Assembly: GCA_017414145.1 (NCBI GenBank)
Contig: JAFPQL010000079.1
Coordinates: 1-26,336 of the forward strand
DNA length: 26,336 bases
Reading direction: 5' to 3'
Source of the DNA: Oscillospiraceae bacterium
GTDB lineage: Bacteria; Bacillota_A; Clostridia; Oscillospirales; Ruminococcaceae
The translations under genes and the position numbers were made by a program. This document shows, in pieces, positions 17,221 through 24,285 of this stretch. The number at the start of each line of letters is the position of its first letter. Within the stretch, counting starts at the first letter, position 1. Under the pieces are notes generated by a model. It made no database searches, was not told where the DNA came from, and saw only the letters and a program-made list of their open reading frames with translations.

Positions 17221-18051
17221 TCATATATTCAGGATGTACCTGCATTTTGGGTAAGCAGAGCAGCCCATAAACTGCTTTCCCGCCCGTGTGCCCTGTCTGG
17301 CCGTACGCAGCACCAGCGGCGCACCGCATCGCGGACAGCACGGCATTTGCTCCGCGGGCGCCGAATTCGGAGCCGGCGGTGCCGGTTCCTGCGGCACATC
17401 CGGCTGCTTGGGCTGTTCCGCTTCGTCGGACAGCATATGCTGTATGCGTTCGATATGCGCCAGTTTTAGCGCCGCATCTGCATTTTGCAGAACAGAAAGC
17501 GTATCGTAAACAGCCTGTATCTGCGTTTCGTCCAGCACATCCGGTGCGTTTTTCCAGCGGTGCCGGATTTCGTCAAACAGTTCATCCCGCTGGATAACCG
17601 CACAGTCTGTTCCGGCATACTGCAGCTTTTTCAGCGAACATCGCTCTGAAAACACGATCATCGAAAAGCACGGCAATTCTTCATTCTGCAAAAACGCTTT
17701 CAGCCATTTGATATGGCTGCGGTTCTGCCAGATCGGATTGTAAAAACGGTGCTTCGACCTGTCCGGCAGCGACTGCGTCCAGTACCGGTCGCTTTCGCGC
17801 CCGAAAATCCAGCCGGAAAAGTTTTTGCTTTCGATGACGAACAATCCCTTTTGTGTAATGTAAATCAGGTCTATTTCCGTGGTTTCGCCGATTTCGGCAG
17901 GAATGTATACATTTCGCAGCATCAGTCCCCTGCGTCCGAACAGCTTTGATATCTTCAGAACACGAGCTGTCAGGTCTTCGCCGTACTGACCGATCAGATC
18001 GCTGTCGTCATCCTCCAGAATCTTCAGCCGGAACCATTGCACAAAGTCCAT
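17221..18051 (-). CDS. NERD-domain protein with C-terminal topoisomerase-type zinc finger
   Basis: A 276-residue protein with a NERD (nuclease-related) domain at about 18-130. The PD-(D/E)xK-like catalytic residues are visible as D61 (EIDLIY) and E74-x-K76 (VIESKNFSG), with E25 in GQYGED. A helical linker and a Pro/Glu-rich hinge (about 210-236) follow. The C-terminus is a zf-C4 topoisomerase-type zinc finger using C239, C242, C264 and C270 (CPRCG ... CSAYPKC). This combination of NERD and zinc finger is known in uncharacterised Firmicutes proteins thought to act on DNA; activity is inferred. It follows gatA after 79 nt and precedes the small membrane gene by 28 nt, all on one strand. Confidence 0.9.
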   Translation of the reverse strand: MDFVQWFRLKILEDDDSDLIGQYGEDLTARVLKISKLFGRRGLMLRNVYIPAEIGETTEIDLIYITQKGLFVIESKNFSGWIFGRESDRYWTQSLPDRSKHRFYNPIWQNRSHIKWLKAFLQNEELPCFSMIVFSERCSLKKLQYAGTDCAVIQRDELFDEIRHRWKNAPDVLDETQIQAVYDTLSVLQNADAALKLAHIERIQHMLSDEAEQPKQPDVPQEPAPPAPNSAPAEQMPCCPRCGAPLVLRTARQGTRAGKQFMGCSAYPKCRYILNI

Positions 18052-18130
18052 ATCCGACCTCTTTTGTCAAAAAATGGGATTCCAAACGGACACTGTCTCT
18101 TTGGCGGGTCTGGGCGGAGCCCATGACAGA

Positions 18131-19579
18131 TCATCGCGCAGCGATACCGCGCTCATACGCCGCGGCGGCCTGATAAATCTTCGCCTCGGAGAAGGCGGGG
18201 CCGATGAGCTGGAAGCCGACCGGCAGCTCTGCCCCGTCGGACGCGACCTTGCCGCAGGGGACGGAAATCGCGGGCAGACCGCCCAGATTCACCGGCACCG
18301 TGCAGATGTCGCCGAGCGCCATTTCCATCGGGTCCGCGGACTTCTCGCCGATCTTATAGGCCGGTGTCGGCGCGACCGGCGTCAGCAGCAGATCGTATTT
18401 GCCGAACAGCTCTTTGAATGCGCGGATCAGCAGCGTTCTCGCCTGCTGCGCTTTCTTATAGTACGCATCGTAATAGCCGGCAGACAGCACATAGTTGCCG
18501 AGCAGGATTCTGCGGCGCACCTCTTTGCCGAAGCCCTGTGTCCGCGTCTTGCGGTAGAGGCTTTCAAGGTCCTCGATGCCCTCGGCGCGGAAGCCGTAAC
18601 GGATGCCGTCAAATCTTGCGAGATTGGACGACGCCTCCGCACAGCACAGCACATAGTAGGCGGGCAGTGCGTAGCGGACGGCAGGCAGCGAGCATTCCTC
18701 GATGACAGCGCCTGCCTGTTCCAGCTTTGCGGCGGCGTCCTTTACCAGTGCTGCCACATTTTCATTGATGCCCTCGCCGAAGTATTCCTGCGGCAGACCG
18801 ATCTTCATGCCGGTGAGGTCCTTGCCGATCAGTGCGGAATACGCCGTGTCAAATTCCGGCAGAGAGGTCGAGTCGCGGCGGTCGTGGCAGGAGATTGCCT
18901 CCAGCACCGCGGCATTGTCCGCGACGGTTTTGGTCAGCGGGCCGATCTGGTCAAAGCTCGACGCATAGGCGACCAGCCCGTAACGCGAGACGGTGCCATA
19001 GGTCGGCTTCATGCCTACCACGCCGCAGAAGGACGCCGGCTGACGGATGGAGCCGCCGGTATCCGAGCCGATTGCAAAGGCGCATTCATTCGCCGCAACG
19101 GCTGCCGCAGAGCCGCCCGACGAGCCGCCCGGCACATAGTCGGGGGCTGCGGGATTCCGCGTTAATTGCAGCGCGGAATTCTCCGACGAGGAGCCCATGG
19201 CATATTCGTCCATATTTGTTTTGCCGAGCATGACCGCGCCGGCAGCTTTCAGCCGCTCCGTGACGCAGGCGTCATAGACCGGCAGCCAGTGTTCGAGCAT
19301 TTTCGAGGCACAGGTCGTGCGCACGCCCTTCGTGCAGATATTGTCTTTCATTGCAAAGGGGATGCCGGTCAGGGCGCCGGCCGTGCCGTCCGCGAGCATT
19401 TTGTCGGCGGCATCCGCCTGACGGTACGCCTCTTCCTCGGAGACGGTCAGGTAGGCGCCGATTTCGCCGTCTGTTGCGGCAATCGTGTTCAGCGCGTCCG
19501 CAGCAAGCTCTCTTGCCGAGACTTCGCGCTTTCTGAGCAGAGCGGCGAGCTCCGCGATATTCATGCTGCTGTATTTCAT
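18131..19579 (-). CDS. gatA: Aspartyl/glutamyl-tRNA amidotransferase subunit A
   Basis: GatA is the amidase subunit that releases ammonia from glutamine for the GatCAB reaction. The 482-residue protein has the amidase signature (GGSSGGSAAAVAA). Its Ser-cisSer-Lys triad is K78 (FAMKDN), S153 and S177 (SDTGGSIRQP), one residue offset from the well-known Staphylococcus enzyme (K79, S154, S178). AAAGGAG precedes the ATG. It starts 13 nt after the gatC stop. The three genes that follow before gatB are not part of the usual operon. Confidence 0.97.
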   Translation of the reverse strand: MKYSSMNIAELAALLRKREVSARELAADALNTIAATDGEIGAYLTVSEEEAYRQADAADKMLADGTAGALTGIPFAMKDNICTKGVRTTCASKMLEHWLPVYDACVTERLKAAGAVMLGKTNMDEYAMGSSSENSALQLTRNPAAPDYVPGGSSGGSAAAVAANECAFAIGSDTGGSIRQPASFCGVVGMKPTYGTVSRYGLVAYASSFDQIGPLTKTVADNAAVLEAISCHDRRDSTSLPEFDTAYSALIGKDLTGMKIGLPQEYFGEGINENVAALVKDAAAKLEQAGAVIEECSLPAVRYALPAYYVLCCAEASSNLARFDGIRYGFRAEGIEDLESLYRKTRTQGFGKEVRRRILLGNYVLSAGYYDAYYKKAQQARTLLIRAFKELFGKYDLLLTPVAPTPAYKIGEKSADPMEMALGDICTVPVNLGGLPAISVPCGKVASDGAELPVGFQLIGPAFSEAKIYQAAAAYERGIAAR

Positions 19580-19592
19580 ATCTGCGCTCCTT

Positions 19593-19880
19593 TCAGCCGA
19601 TGACCCGCGGCAGGGTAATCAGACCGTCCTCGGACTCGGTGCCGGAGAGCAGTGTCTCGCGGTCGAGGCGTTCTGCGGCGGGGATATCCTCGCGCAGGAC
19701 ATTTTCGAGCGGTGCGATGTGCGCGGTCGGCTCCACGCCCTCGGTATCGAGTGCGGAGAGCTGCTGGAAAAAGGTCAGCATTTCGGCGATGCTTTCGGAG
19801 AGCGCCTCTGTTTCATTTTCGGGAATGTCCAGTCTGGAAAGCCATGCGAGCGTATCCAGTGTTTTTTGATCGAGCTGCAT
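19593..19880 (-). CDS. gatC: Aspartyl/glutamyl-tRNA amidotransferase subunit C
   Basis: GatC is the small belt-like subunit that stabilises GatA-GatB. The 95-residue product starts MQLDQKTLDTLAWLSRLDI. It has the typical helical start and the motif VEPTAHIAPLENVLREDIP. A longer frame opens at 19943, but AAAGGAG lies 9 nt before the ATG at 19880 and the extra 21 residues would begin inside the promoter. It is first in the gat cluster, with its own promoter. Confidence 0.95.
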   Translation of the reverse strand: MQLDQKTLDTLAWLSRLDIPENETEALSESIAEMLTFFQQLSALDTEGVEPTAHIAPLENVLREDIPAAERLDRETLLSGTESEDGLITLPRVIG

Positions 19881-19933
19881 AACGGTACTCCTTTGCTGCG
19901 GTTTCTGCGGACTGCGTCCGCCCATACAGGTAC

Positions 19934-19962
19934 AGTATAGCATATTTTACCGGAAATTGCAA
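19934..19962 (-). promoter_or_regulatory. Promoter of the gatCA cluster
   Basis: On the minus strand TTGCAA (19962-19957) and TATACT (19939-19934) with a 17 bp spacer. The leader is about 47 nt long. Confidence 0.75.
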
Positions 19963-19983
19963 GATGATTGCGCGGCATCAGAC

Positions 19984-20018
19984 AAAAAACGCCCGCACGG
20001 CAAAGCACCATGCGGGCG
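19984..20018 (-). terminator. Intrinsic terminator for the membrane zinc-ribbon gene
   Basis: On the minus strand an 8 bp GC-rich stem (20018-20011 with 19997-19990), a 13-nt loop and a run of six T's (19989-19984), about 40 nt after the stop at 20060. Confidence 0.85.
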
Positions 20019-20059
20019 GGGAACAGATTACAGCAAGTGCAAACGGACATCCGTCAACC

Positions 20060-20455
20060 TTAAATAATCAAATCGCCGCAGTGAACGCAGTATTTGGAAT
20101 CTGCGGATGTCGGCTTTCCGCACTTTGGACAATTCACCATTTTAGCGGCAGCACCCGAAGAGATAACTGCGCTGCTGCTTTCCAGCGACTGGCTGATTGG
20201 TGTACCGGAACCGTTTTTTTGCATAGATTCCTTTATTTCATAGACATTTTCGCAAAGTTCGCCGAACGCATACAGTCCAAGCGTCACCAGCCAGCCGCCG
20301 ACGAATGCAATCAGCAGAATCATCATAAAGGTTCCATACGAGTTCCTTTTTGAGGATTCTGTCACAGCGGATGCGAAGATCAGTGCTGCAAGCAGTCCCA
20401 CCCAAAATGAGACAATTGCCAGAATTTTGATTTTTTTGCCTGCGTTTTGAAACAT
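20060..20455 (-). CDS. Two-helix membrane protein with C-terminal zinc ribbon
   Basis: A 131-residue protein. Two transmembrane helices (about 10-30 and 43-65) are followed by a polar linker and a zinc ribbon at the C-terminus with C109, C112, C123 and C126 (CPKCGKPTSADSKYCVHCG). The ribbon most likely faces the cytoplasm. Such 'zinc-ribbon plus membrane helices' proteins are common in Clostridia and unassigned. AAGGAGG precedes the ATG at 20455. The gene is divergent from a small XRE regulator, and its promoter lies between two matching operator-like sites, so regulation by that repressor is likely. A terminator follows. Confidence 0.82.
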   Translation of the reverse strand: MFQNAGKKIKILAIVSFWVGLLAALIFASAVTESSKRNSYGTFMMILLIAFVGGWLVTLGLYAFGELCENVYEIKESMQKNGSGTPISQSLESSSAVISSGAAAKMVNCPKCGKPTSADSKYCVHCGDLII

Positions 20456-20510
20456 CTCTGATTCCTCCTTGTACTATTGTATGATTGTTGATTCCGAATC
20501 GAACTCGTTG

Positions 20511-20522
20511 TCAGAATGCCAT
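20511..20522 (-). other. Three-codon leader ORF (Met-Ala-Phe-stop) with a full ribosome site
   Basis: On the transcript from the promoter at 20574-20602 the first ribosome site is AGGAGG (20536-20531). An ATG follows 8 nt later at 20522 and a TGA after only two more codons. The real gene starts about 65 nt downstream with a second ribosome site. It may be a regulatory mini-ORF or a decayed start. Confidence 0.4.
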
Positions 20523-20548
20523 GACTGACACCTCCTGCTTTTCATTCT

Positions 20549-20564
20549 AGTACTTATCGGTACT
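20549..20564 (+). promoter_or_regulatory. Operator-like site 1 for the XRE regulator
   Basis: An imperfect palindrome, AGTACTTATCGGTACT. It lies just downstream of the minus-strand -10 element, at or just past the inferred transcription start. Its match to site 2 (20604-20619, opposite orientation) follows the pattern AGTACT-WWYCGR-TACT. Confidence 0.65.
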
Positions 20565-20573
20565 ATAATTATC

Positions 20574-20602
20574 ATGATAACACAAAAATGTGGTAAAGTC
20601 AA
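20574..20602 (-). promoter_or_regulatory. Promoter of the membrane zinc-ribbon gene
   Basis: On the minus strand TTGACT (20602-20597) and TATCAT (20579-20574) with a 17 bp spacer. Operator-like site 2 abuts the -35 element and site 1 lies just beyond the -10 element. Confidence 0.75.
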
Positions 20603-20603
20603 T

Positions 20604-20619
20604 AGTATCGGATAGTACT
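20604..20619 (-). promoter_or_regulatory. Operator-like site 2 for the XRE regulator
   Basis: Read on the minus strand this is AGTACTATCCGATACT, which matches site 1 at 12 of 16 positions or more, with identical outer half-sites. It overlaps the probable -35 region of the XRE gene; a weak -10 (CATAAT, 20633-20638) lies 17 to 19 bp on. Confidence 0.65.
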
Positions 20620-20662
20620 AACAAAAATTTGGCATAATCGCCAAAGACGGAGGTGTGAATTT

Positions 20663-20881
20663 GTGTACTTTCAAAGGCTGCGCGATTTGCGTGAAGACAG
20701 AGACATGAACCAGACCCAGATTGCCGAGCTGCTGCACACAAGCCAGACGGTCTATTCCCGCTATGAGCGCGGCTATCAGACAATCCCTGTGGAACATCTG
20801 CTCACCCTCGCTGATTTCTACGGCGTTTCCACAGACTATATGCTCGGCAGAACCAACAATCCACGCATCGCCGAAAAATAA
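20663..20881 (+). CDS. Small XRE/Cro-type HTH transcriptional regulator
   Basis: A 72-residue single-domain repressor. The helix-turn-helix is clear: LRDLREDRDMNQTQIAELL (recognition half 'TSQTVYSRYERGYQTIP'), followed by the scaffold helix 'LLTLADFYGVSTDYMLGR' typical of Cro/SinR-like proteins. There is no sensor or dimerisation extension. The start is GTG at 20663, with GGAGG (20649-20653) 9 nt upstream. It is divergent from the membrane zinc-ribbon gene, and two matching palindromic sites sit between them, implying autoregulation and control of the neighbour. A terminator follows directly. Confidence 0.92.
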   Translation: MYFQRLRDLREDRDMNQTQIAELLHTSQTVYSRYERGYQTIPVEHLLTLADFYGVSTDYMLGRTNNPRIAEK

Positions 20882-20919
20882 GTAGCGTCTGACCGAACCG
20901 GCTGAGACGCTGCTTTTTT
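20882..20919 (+). terminator. Intrinsic terminator of the XRE gene
   Basis: A 9 bp stem (20882-20890 with 20905-20913, one G-T pair), a 14-nt loop and TTTTTT at 20914-20919. It starts immediately after the stop codon. Confidence 0.85.
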
Positions 20920-21015
20920 GATGCGCGGATTTATGCTGTCAGCGGTGAGCCACCGCCGGCATTTTCAAAAGTTCTCCGGCAGAAAAGCCGTATCCGGCAG
21001 AATCCTTTTCTCAGC

Positions 21016-21044
21016 TTGCTTTTTACGGCGCAATATGCTATAAT
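21016..21044 (+). promoter_or_regulatory. Promoter of the kinase / DUF3592-like operon
   Basis: TTGCTT (21016-21021) and TATAAT (21039-21044) with a 17 bp spacer; inferred start near 21051. The leader is about 147 nt and structured. Confidence 0.75.
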
Positions 21045-21126
21045 GAATGCAAAGCGTTCATATTATATGATCTGAATGCCCCCTGCAGATCCGCAGGTCA
21101 GAGATCTGCTTGCTGCAATCGGGCAA

Positions 21127-21158
21127 TGACAGCATACCGCTTTGCGAAAATGCTGTCA
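21127..21158 (+). promoter_or_regulatory. Leader hairpin ahead of the kinase operon
   Basis: A perfect 9 bp stem (TGACAGCAT 21127-21135 with ATGCTGTCA 21150-21158) and a 14-nt loop. It ends 22 nt before the ribosome site GGAGGGAGG (21181-21189). No T-run follows, so it is not a terminator. It could influence translation or mRNA stability. Confidence 0.5.
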
Positions 21159-21197
21159 TCCGTTCAGAAGCAAATTCAGCGGAGGGAGGCGGCGGCG

Positions 21198-21680
21198 ATG
21201 CAGCCTGCTGCGGCGATGATTCCGGCGCAGGCGGTTGACCTGCGCTGGCTGCTGACCGGTCTGGCGCTGGCGCTGCTGCTCGGTGTTGTCTGCCGTGCGG
21301 CGGGGCGGCTGCTCTCCCTGATCGGGGAGCGGCTGGTCTTTTCGGCGGAATGTACGGCGGCGGAGCCTGCGGAGGGCGGCATTGTGCTGTCCGTGCGCTT
21401 TTCTGACCGTGCGGGACTTTCTCACCGTGCGGCGCTGCTGACCGATACGCCTGCGGCACCCGGCGACCGCGTGAAAATCGCCGTGGACTGCCGGGCATTC
21501 CGCATGGGCAGCTATCCGCAGACGCCGCCCGAAGCCGCCGGCAGCCGCGATGTGCTGCTGCTCTCTGCCTACCGGGCGGAGCGCCGGAAACGCGCCCTGC
21601 TTCTGCTCATGAAGGAGCTGCTGCTCTGCGGTGCGGCATTTGCGCTCTTTCTGCTCGCAAAACACCGTTTCTTCTCGTAA
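21198..21680 (+). CDS. Two-helix membrane protein with a small beta domain (unknown function)
   Basis: The frame opens at 21126, but the double ribosome site GGAGGGAGG lies 8 nt before the ATG at 21198, giving 160 residues. A hydrophobic helix (about 15-36) is followed by a roughly 90-residue soluble beta-type domain with the motifs 'VLSVRFSDRAG' and 'APGDRVKIAVDCR', and then a C-terminal helix (about 134-155). The soluble part resembles one DUF3592-like unit, as in the third gene of this operon; the likeness is by eye. It is first in an operon with the PfkB kinase (29 nt gap). Confidence 0.75.
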   Translation: MQPAAAMIPAQAVDLRWLLTGLALALLLGVVCRAAGRLLSLIGERLVFSAECTAAEPAEGGIVLSVRFSDRAGLSHRAALLTDTPAAPGDRVKIAVDCRAFRMGSYPQTPPEAAGSRDVLLLSAYRAERRKRALLLLMKELLLCGAAFALFLLAKHRFFS

Positions 21681-21709
21681 CCGTATGCTCAGGAAGGAGC
21701 CTGAATCGT

Positions 21710-22696
21710 ATGAAACAGAAAAAAAACAGCGGCGCTGTGCAGAAACAGCCCGCGGGGAGACTGCCCGTAATTGCAACTGTGACGGCCAATCCCGCCGTGG
21801 ACTACACGGTCACGGTCACGGAACCGATCGGAATCAACGCCGTCAACCGCACGGACGATGAGCTGATTACCGCGGGCGGCAAGGGCATCAATGTTTCGCT
21901 GGTGCTCCAGCAGCTCGGCATTCCGACAACCGTCTACGGCTTTCTGGCCGGTGCAACCGGCTCGATGATTGCCGAACGGCTCCAGCGGACACAGATTCCG
22001 ACCGACTGGATCCGCGTGCCCGATCAGATGACGCGCATCAACCTGAAAATCAAGCAGGACGGCGGCGTCACGGAGCTGAACGGCAAGGGCGTTTCCGTCT
22101 CGCAGGCGGAGTCCGCGGAGATGCTCGAAAAGCTCCGCCGTTACGGCGAAAACGACTATATTGTACTCGCGGGCGCCGTTCCCGCATCCGCTTCGCCGGA
22201 CTACTACGCCGGCATCATGGATGCGCTGTCGGAATCCGGCGTGCGCTTTGCCGTTGATACGACCGGCGAGCCGCTGCGGTTTGCGATTGAAAAAAAGCCC
22301 TTTGTCATCAAGCCGAATCTGCCGGAGCTCTGCGGCCTTTTTGATGTCAGCATTGACACATGGTGGGACGCGCTGCCGTACGGCAAGCAGCTCATTGACA
22401 TGGGCGCGCAGAATGTTCTGCTGTCGCTCGGCGCGGAGGGCGCGCTGCTCTTTACGGCGGAACACCGTGTCTGGCATCTGTCCGCGCCGCACGGCACCGT
22501 GAAGAACGCGGTCGGCTCCGGCGACGCGATGCTCGGCGGCTTCCTCGCCGCGTGCGCGTCCGGACAGCCGCTGACCGAGGCACTGCGCATGGGCATTGCG
22601 GCGGGCTCCGCGACGGCATTCAGCGAGTGGATTGCGCACCGCTCCCAGATTGATGCGCTGCGCGCACAGCTCCCGCAGCCGACCGAGCTGCTCTGA
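21710..22696 (+). CDS. PfkB-family sugar-phosphate kinase (1-phosphofructokinase/LacC-like)
   Basis: A 328-residue kinase of the PfkB/ribokinase superfamily, closest by motifs to 1-phosphofructokinase and tagatose-6-phosphate kinase. Visible features are TVTANPAVDYTV (23-34), the substrate loop AGGKGINVS (55-63), KPNLPEL (201-207), GAEGAL (241-246) and the anion-hole/catalytic motif GSGDAM with D272. These phosphorylate a sugar phosphate with ATP in the cytoplasm. There is a basic extension of about 18 residues before the usual family start. No PTS transporter or DeoR regulator is beside it, unlike a classical fru operon, so the substrate is uncertain. GGAAGGAG precedes the ATG. Confidence 0.9.
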   Translation: MKQKKNSGAVQKQPAGRLPVIATVTANPAVDYTVTVTEPIGINAVNRTDDELITAGGKGINVSLVLQQLGIPTTVYGFLAGATGSMIAERLQRTQIPTDWIRVPDQMTRINLKIKQDGGVTELNGKGVSVSQAESAEMLEKLRRYGENDYIVLAGAVPASASPDYYAGIMDALSESGVRFAVDTTGEPLRFAIEKKPFVIKPNLPELCGLFDVSIDTWWDALPYGKQLIDMGAQNVLLSLGAEGALLFTAEHRVWHLSAPHGTVKNAVGSGDAMLGGFLAACASGQPLTEALRMGIAAGSATAFSEWIAHRSQIDALRAQLPQPTELL

Positions 22697-22712
22697 CCGG
22701 AAGGAGCCTGCC

Positions 22713-23576
22713 GTGCGCATTCGTGTGATACTGGTTCTGCTGGTTTTTGCGGTGATGCTGCTGCTGACCTTATGGGCTGTGCTGCGGTGTATCCGTCTGC
22801 GCAGACTGTTCCGCACGGCCGATGCCGCTGCAGAGGGTACGGTCACGAGGGTGCGGACGGCAAGAATCGCCCGCACATTGTATCGTTATACGGTTTTTGT
22901 CCGGTATGAGGCGGACGGAAACACCTTTGAGACGAAATATCAGCCGCCTGCCGAGGAATCGCCGGAATGTCCGCTGCGGGAGGGAAGTGCCGCGGCGGTC
23001 CGGTACCGGACTGGGCATCCGGAAACCGGCTTTGTGCAGGGCGGCGGGCAGACTCCCGCTGATTTTGCGGTGATTACCGCGTTGTGCTTTGCAATGCTGC
23101 TGTTTTTCATGCTGCTGTGTACGGGCAGTCTTGTCCGTTATCCGCTCGGCTGGTTCACGGTGCCGGAGCGCCGTCTGCTCGGCATTGTCCGGCTGACGGG
23201 CATGGCGCTGTTTCTGCTGGCATTTGCAGCGGCCGGTATCTGGGTTCTGCTGATTTACCGCCGCGCCGTGCCGCTGACCGGTACGGTACTGGAGATACGG
23301 AAAGTCCTCAGGCAGACAATTCTCCGCACGGAATGTGAAATCGGCGGGGAATACCGGACGGTTGACCTTCCGCAGGATCGGTCTGACAAGCGGGAATTTG
23401 CCGTCGGGGACCGCATTGAGCTGCGCTGTCTCCCGCAGCATCCGAATGAAATCCGGATTTACAGGAAGCGGCGCAAAGCGGAGATCGTGCTTGGCGTAAT
23501 CGCCGGATGCTTCATGGTCTGGCAGCTGGCTGACTGGCTGACGGAGGATCTGCTGGATATCATCCACCTGAAATGA
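22713..23576 (+). CDS. Four-helix membrane protein with two DUF3592-like domains
   Basis: The longest frame begins inside the kinase gene, but a GTG at 22713 with GGAAGGAG 5 nt upstream starts a sensible 287-residue protein 16 nt after the kinase stop. Helices are at about 4-24, 116-138, 158-182 and 255-273. Between them lie two similar beta-type segments, about 40-108 (EGTVTRVRTA ... YEADGNTF ... VRYRTGHPE) and 188-250 (TGTVLEIRKV ... GDRIELRCLPQHPNE). This is the DUF3592 pattern in duplicate. Function is unknown. It closes the three-gene operon and is followed by a strong terminator. Confidence 0.82.
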   Translation: MRIRVILVLLVFAVMLLLTLWAVLRCIRLRRLFRTADAAAEGTVTRVRTARIARTLYRYTVFVRYEADGNTFETKYQPPAEESPECPLREGSAAAVRYRTGHPETGFVQGGGQTPADFAVITALCFAMLLFFMLLCTGSLVRYPLGWFTVPERRLLGIVRLTGMALFLLAFAAAGIWVLLIYRRAVPLTGTVLEIRKVLRQTILRTECEIGGEYRTVDLPQDRSDKREFAVGDRIELRCLPQHPNEIRIYRKRRKAEIVLGVIAGCFMVWQLADWLTEDLLDIIHLK

Positions 23577-23601
23577 AGAAGCGGGGAAGACCCCCGCCGG
23601 C

Positions 23602-23643
23602 AAAAATAAAGGCGGCACCGAACCGTGCCGCCCCTTATTTTTT
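23602..23643. terminator. Bidirectional intrinsic terminator
   Basis: An 8 bp GC-only-rich stem (23611-23618 with 23625-23632), a 6-nt loop, extended by A/T pairs. T-runs occur on both sides: TTATTTTTT on the plus strand (after the DUF3592-like gene) and TTTATTTTTG on the minus strand, where it would end the large noncoding RNA. Confidence 0.88.
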
Positions 23644-24250
23644 ATTCACTTTATGGTGGTTCGCCTGTTCCCGTGCTGATGACAGGCGATGCGGTATATC
23701 ACATTGCCGTTGCGGCAATTGTGCGGGAGCCTGCGCTCCCAGCATACTGCGCCGAGATTCCGTGCCGGCGGCGTATGCGTCTTTTCCTTCGCAACCATTG
23801 ACTGCTGCACCGTTTTCCGGCGGAACCGCTCCGCCGATGAAGCATTCCGCGATGCCTCATATCCGCTTTTTGAATCTGCGCTCTGCAGTTGACCTGCCGG
23901 TTCGGCAGGCAGGCGGCGGTGTCAGCTTCCATATCGGAAATCGGCTCGCGCTGCCGGCATTTTTGAGCGGGAAGATCCGCCGCCGCAGGCTGTCAGCCGG
24001 AATATGTCACACCGCGCACTTGCTGCATGAGCCACCGTCAATGTGCGAATGGCAATGCATCGTATCCATTGGGCTCACACACCTTTCCTGAATCTGGATT
24101 GACGGCCGGATCCTCGCTCGGCACCCTTCTTAGGATGCAGTACGGATTCCGATACGATACCGGACGGAAACGCCGCCTGATTCTGTGCGATAAGAACAAC
24201 GGGGAAACCTCCCGTGCTGAATTGCATTGCATTGACGCTCTTGTTCTTAC
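23602..24250 (-). ncRNA. Candidate large structured noncoding RNA, about 650 nt
   Basis: This interval lacks any credible gene on either strand. On the minus strand it begins at a perfect consensus promoter (TTGACA-17-TATAAT) and ends at a strong intrinsic terminator. The predicted 5' end folds at once into a 9 bp helix (24249-24241 with 24199-24191) enclosing a small CGGG/CCCG hairpin. Further compact hairpins include 23661-23668/23682-23689 (8 bp), 23700-23709/23713-23723 (10 bp with one bulge), 23725-23730/23735-23740 (6 bp, 4-nt loop), 23742-23747/23773-23778 with an inner GCCG/CGGC, 23818-23824/23830-23836 (7 bp), 23837-23845/23852-23860 (8 bp with one mismatch) and 23893-23899/23903-23909 (7 bp). 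I see no signature of tmRNA, RNase P RNA, SRP RNA, a T-box, or a cobalamin riboswitch. Large classes such as OLE, GOLLD or ROOL cannot be excluded from memory. Confidence 0.6.
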
Positions 24251-24256
24251 AGCTTT

Positions 24257-24285
24257 ATTATAGCACAGTTTCTGTCGCTTGTCAA
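24257..24285 (-). promoter_or_regulatory. Perfect consensus promoter for the large noncoding RNA
   Basis: On the minus strand TTGACA (24285-24280) and TATAAT (24262-24257) with a 17 bp spacer. No protein gene with a ribosome site lies downstream, so the product is probably RNA. Confidence 0.82.

Noticed and set aside
23699..23932. 77-residue minus-strand frame in the same interval
   Set aside because: No ribosome site, very Arg-rich, no recognisable fold; it crosses several of the hairpins.
23573..24091. 172-residue plus-strand frame over the large-RNA interval
   Set aside because: It starts at the end of the DUF3592-like gene, runs through the terminator, has no ribosome site and is rich in Arg, Pro and Cys as expected of a chance frame.
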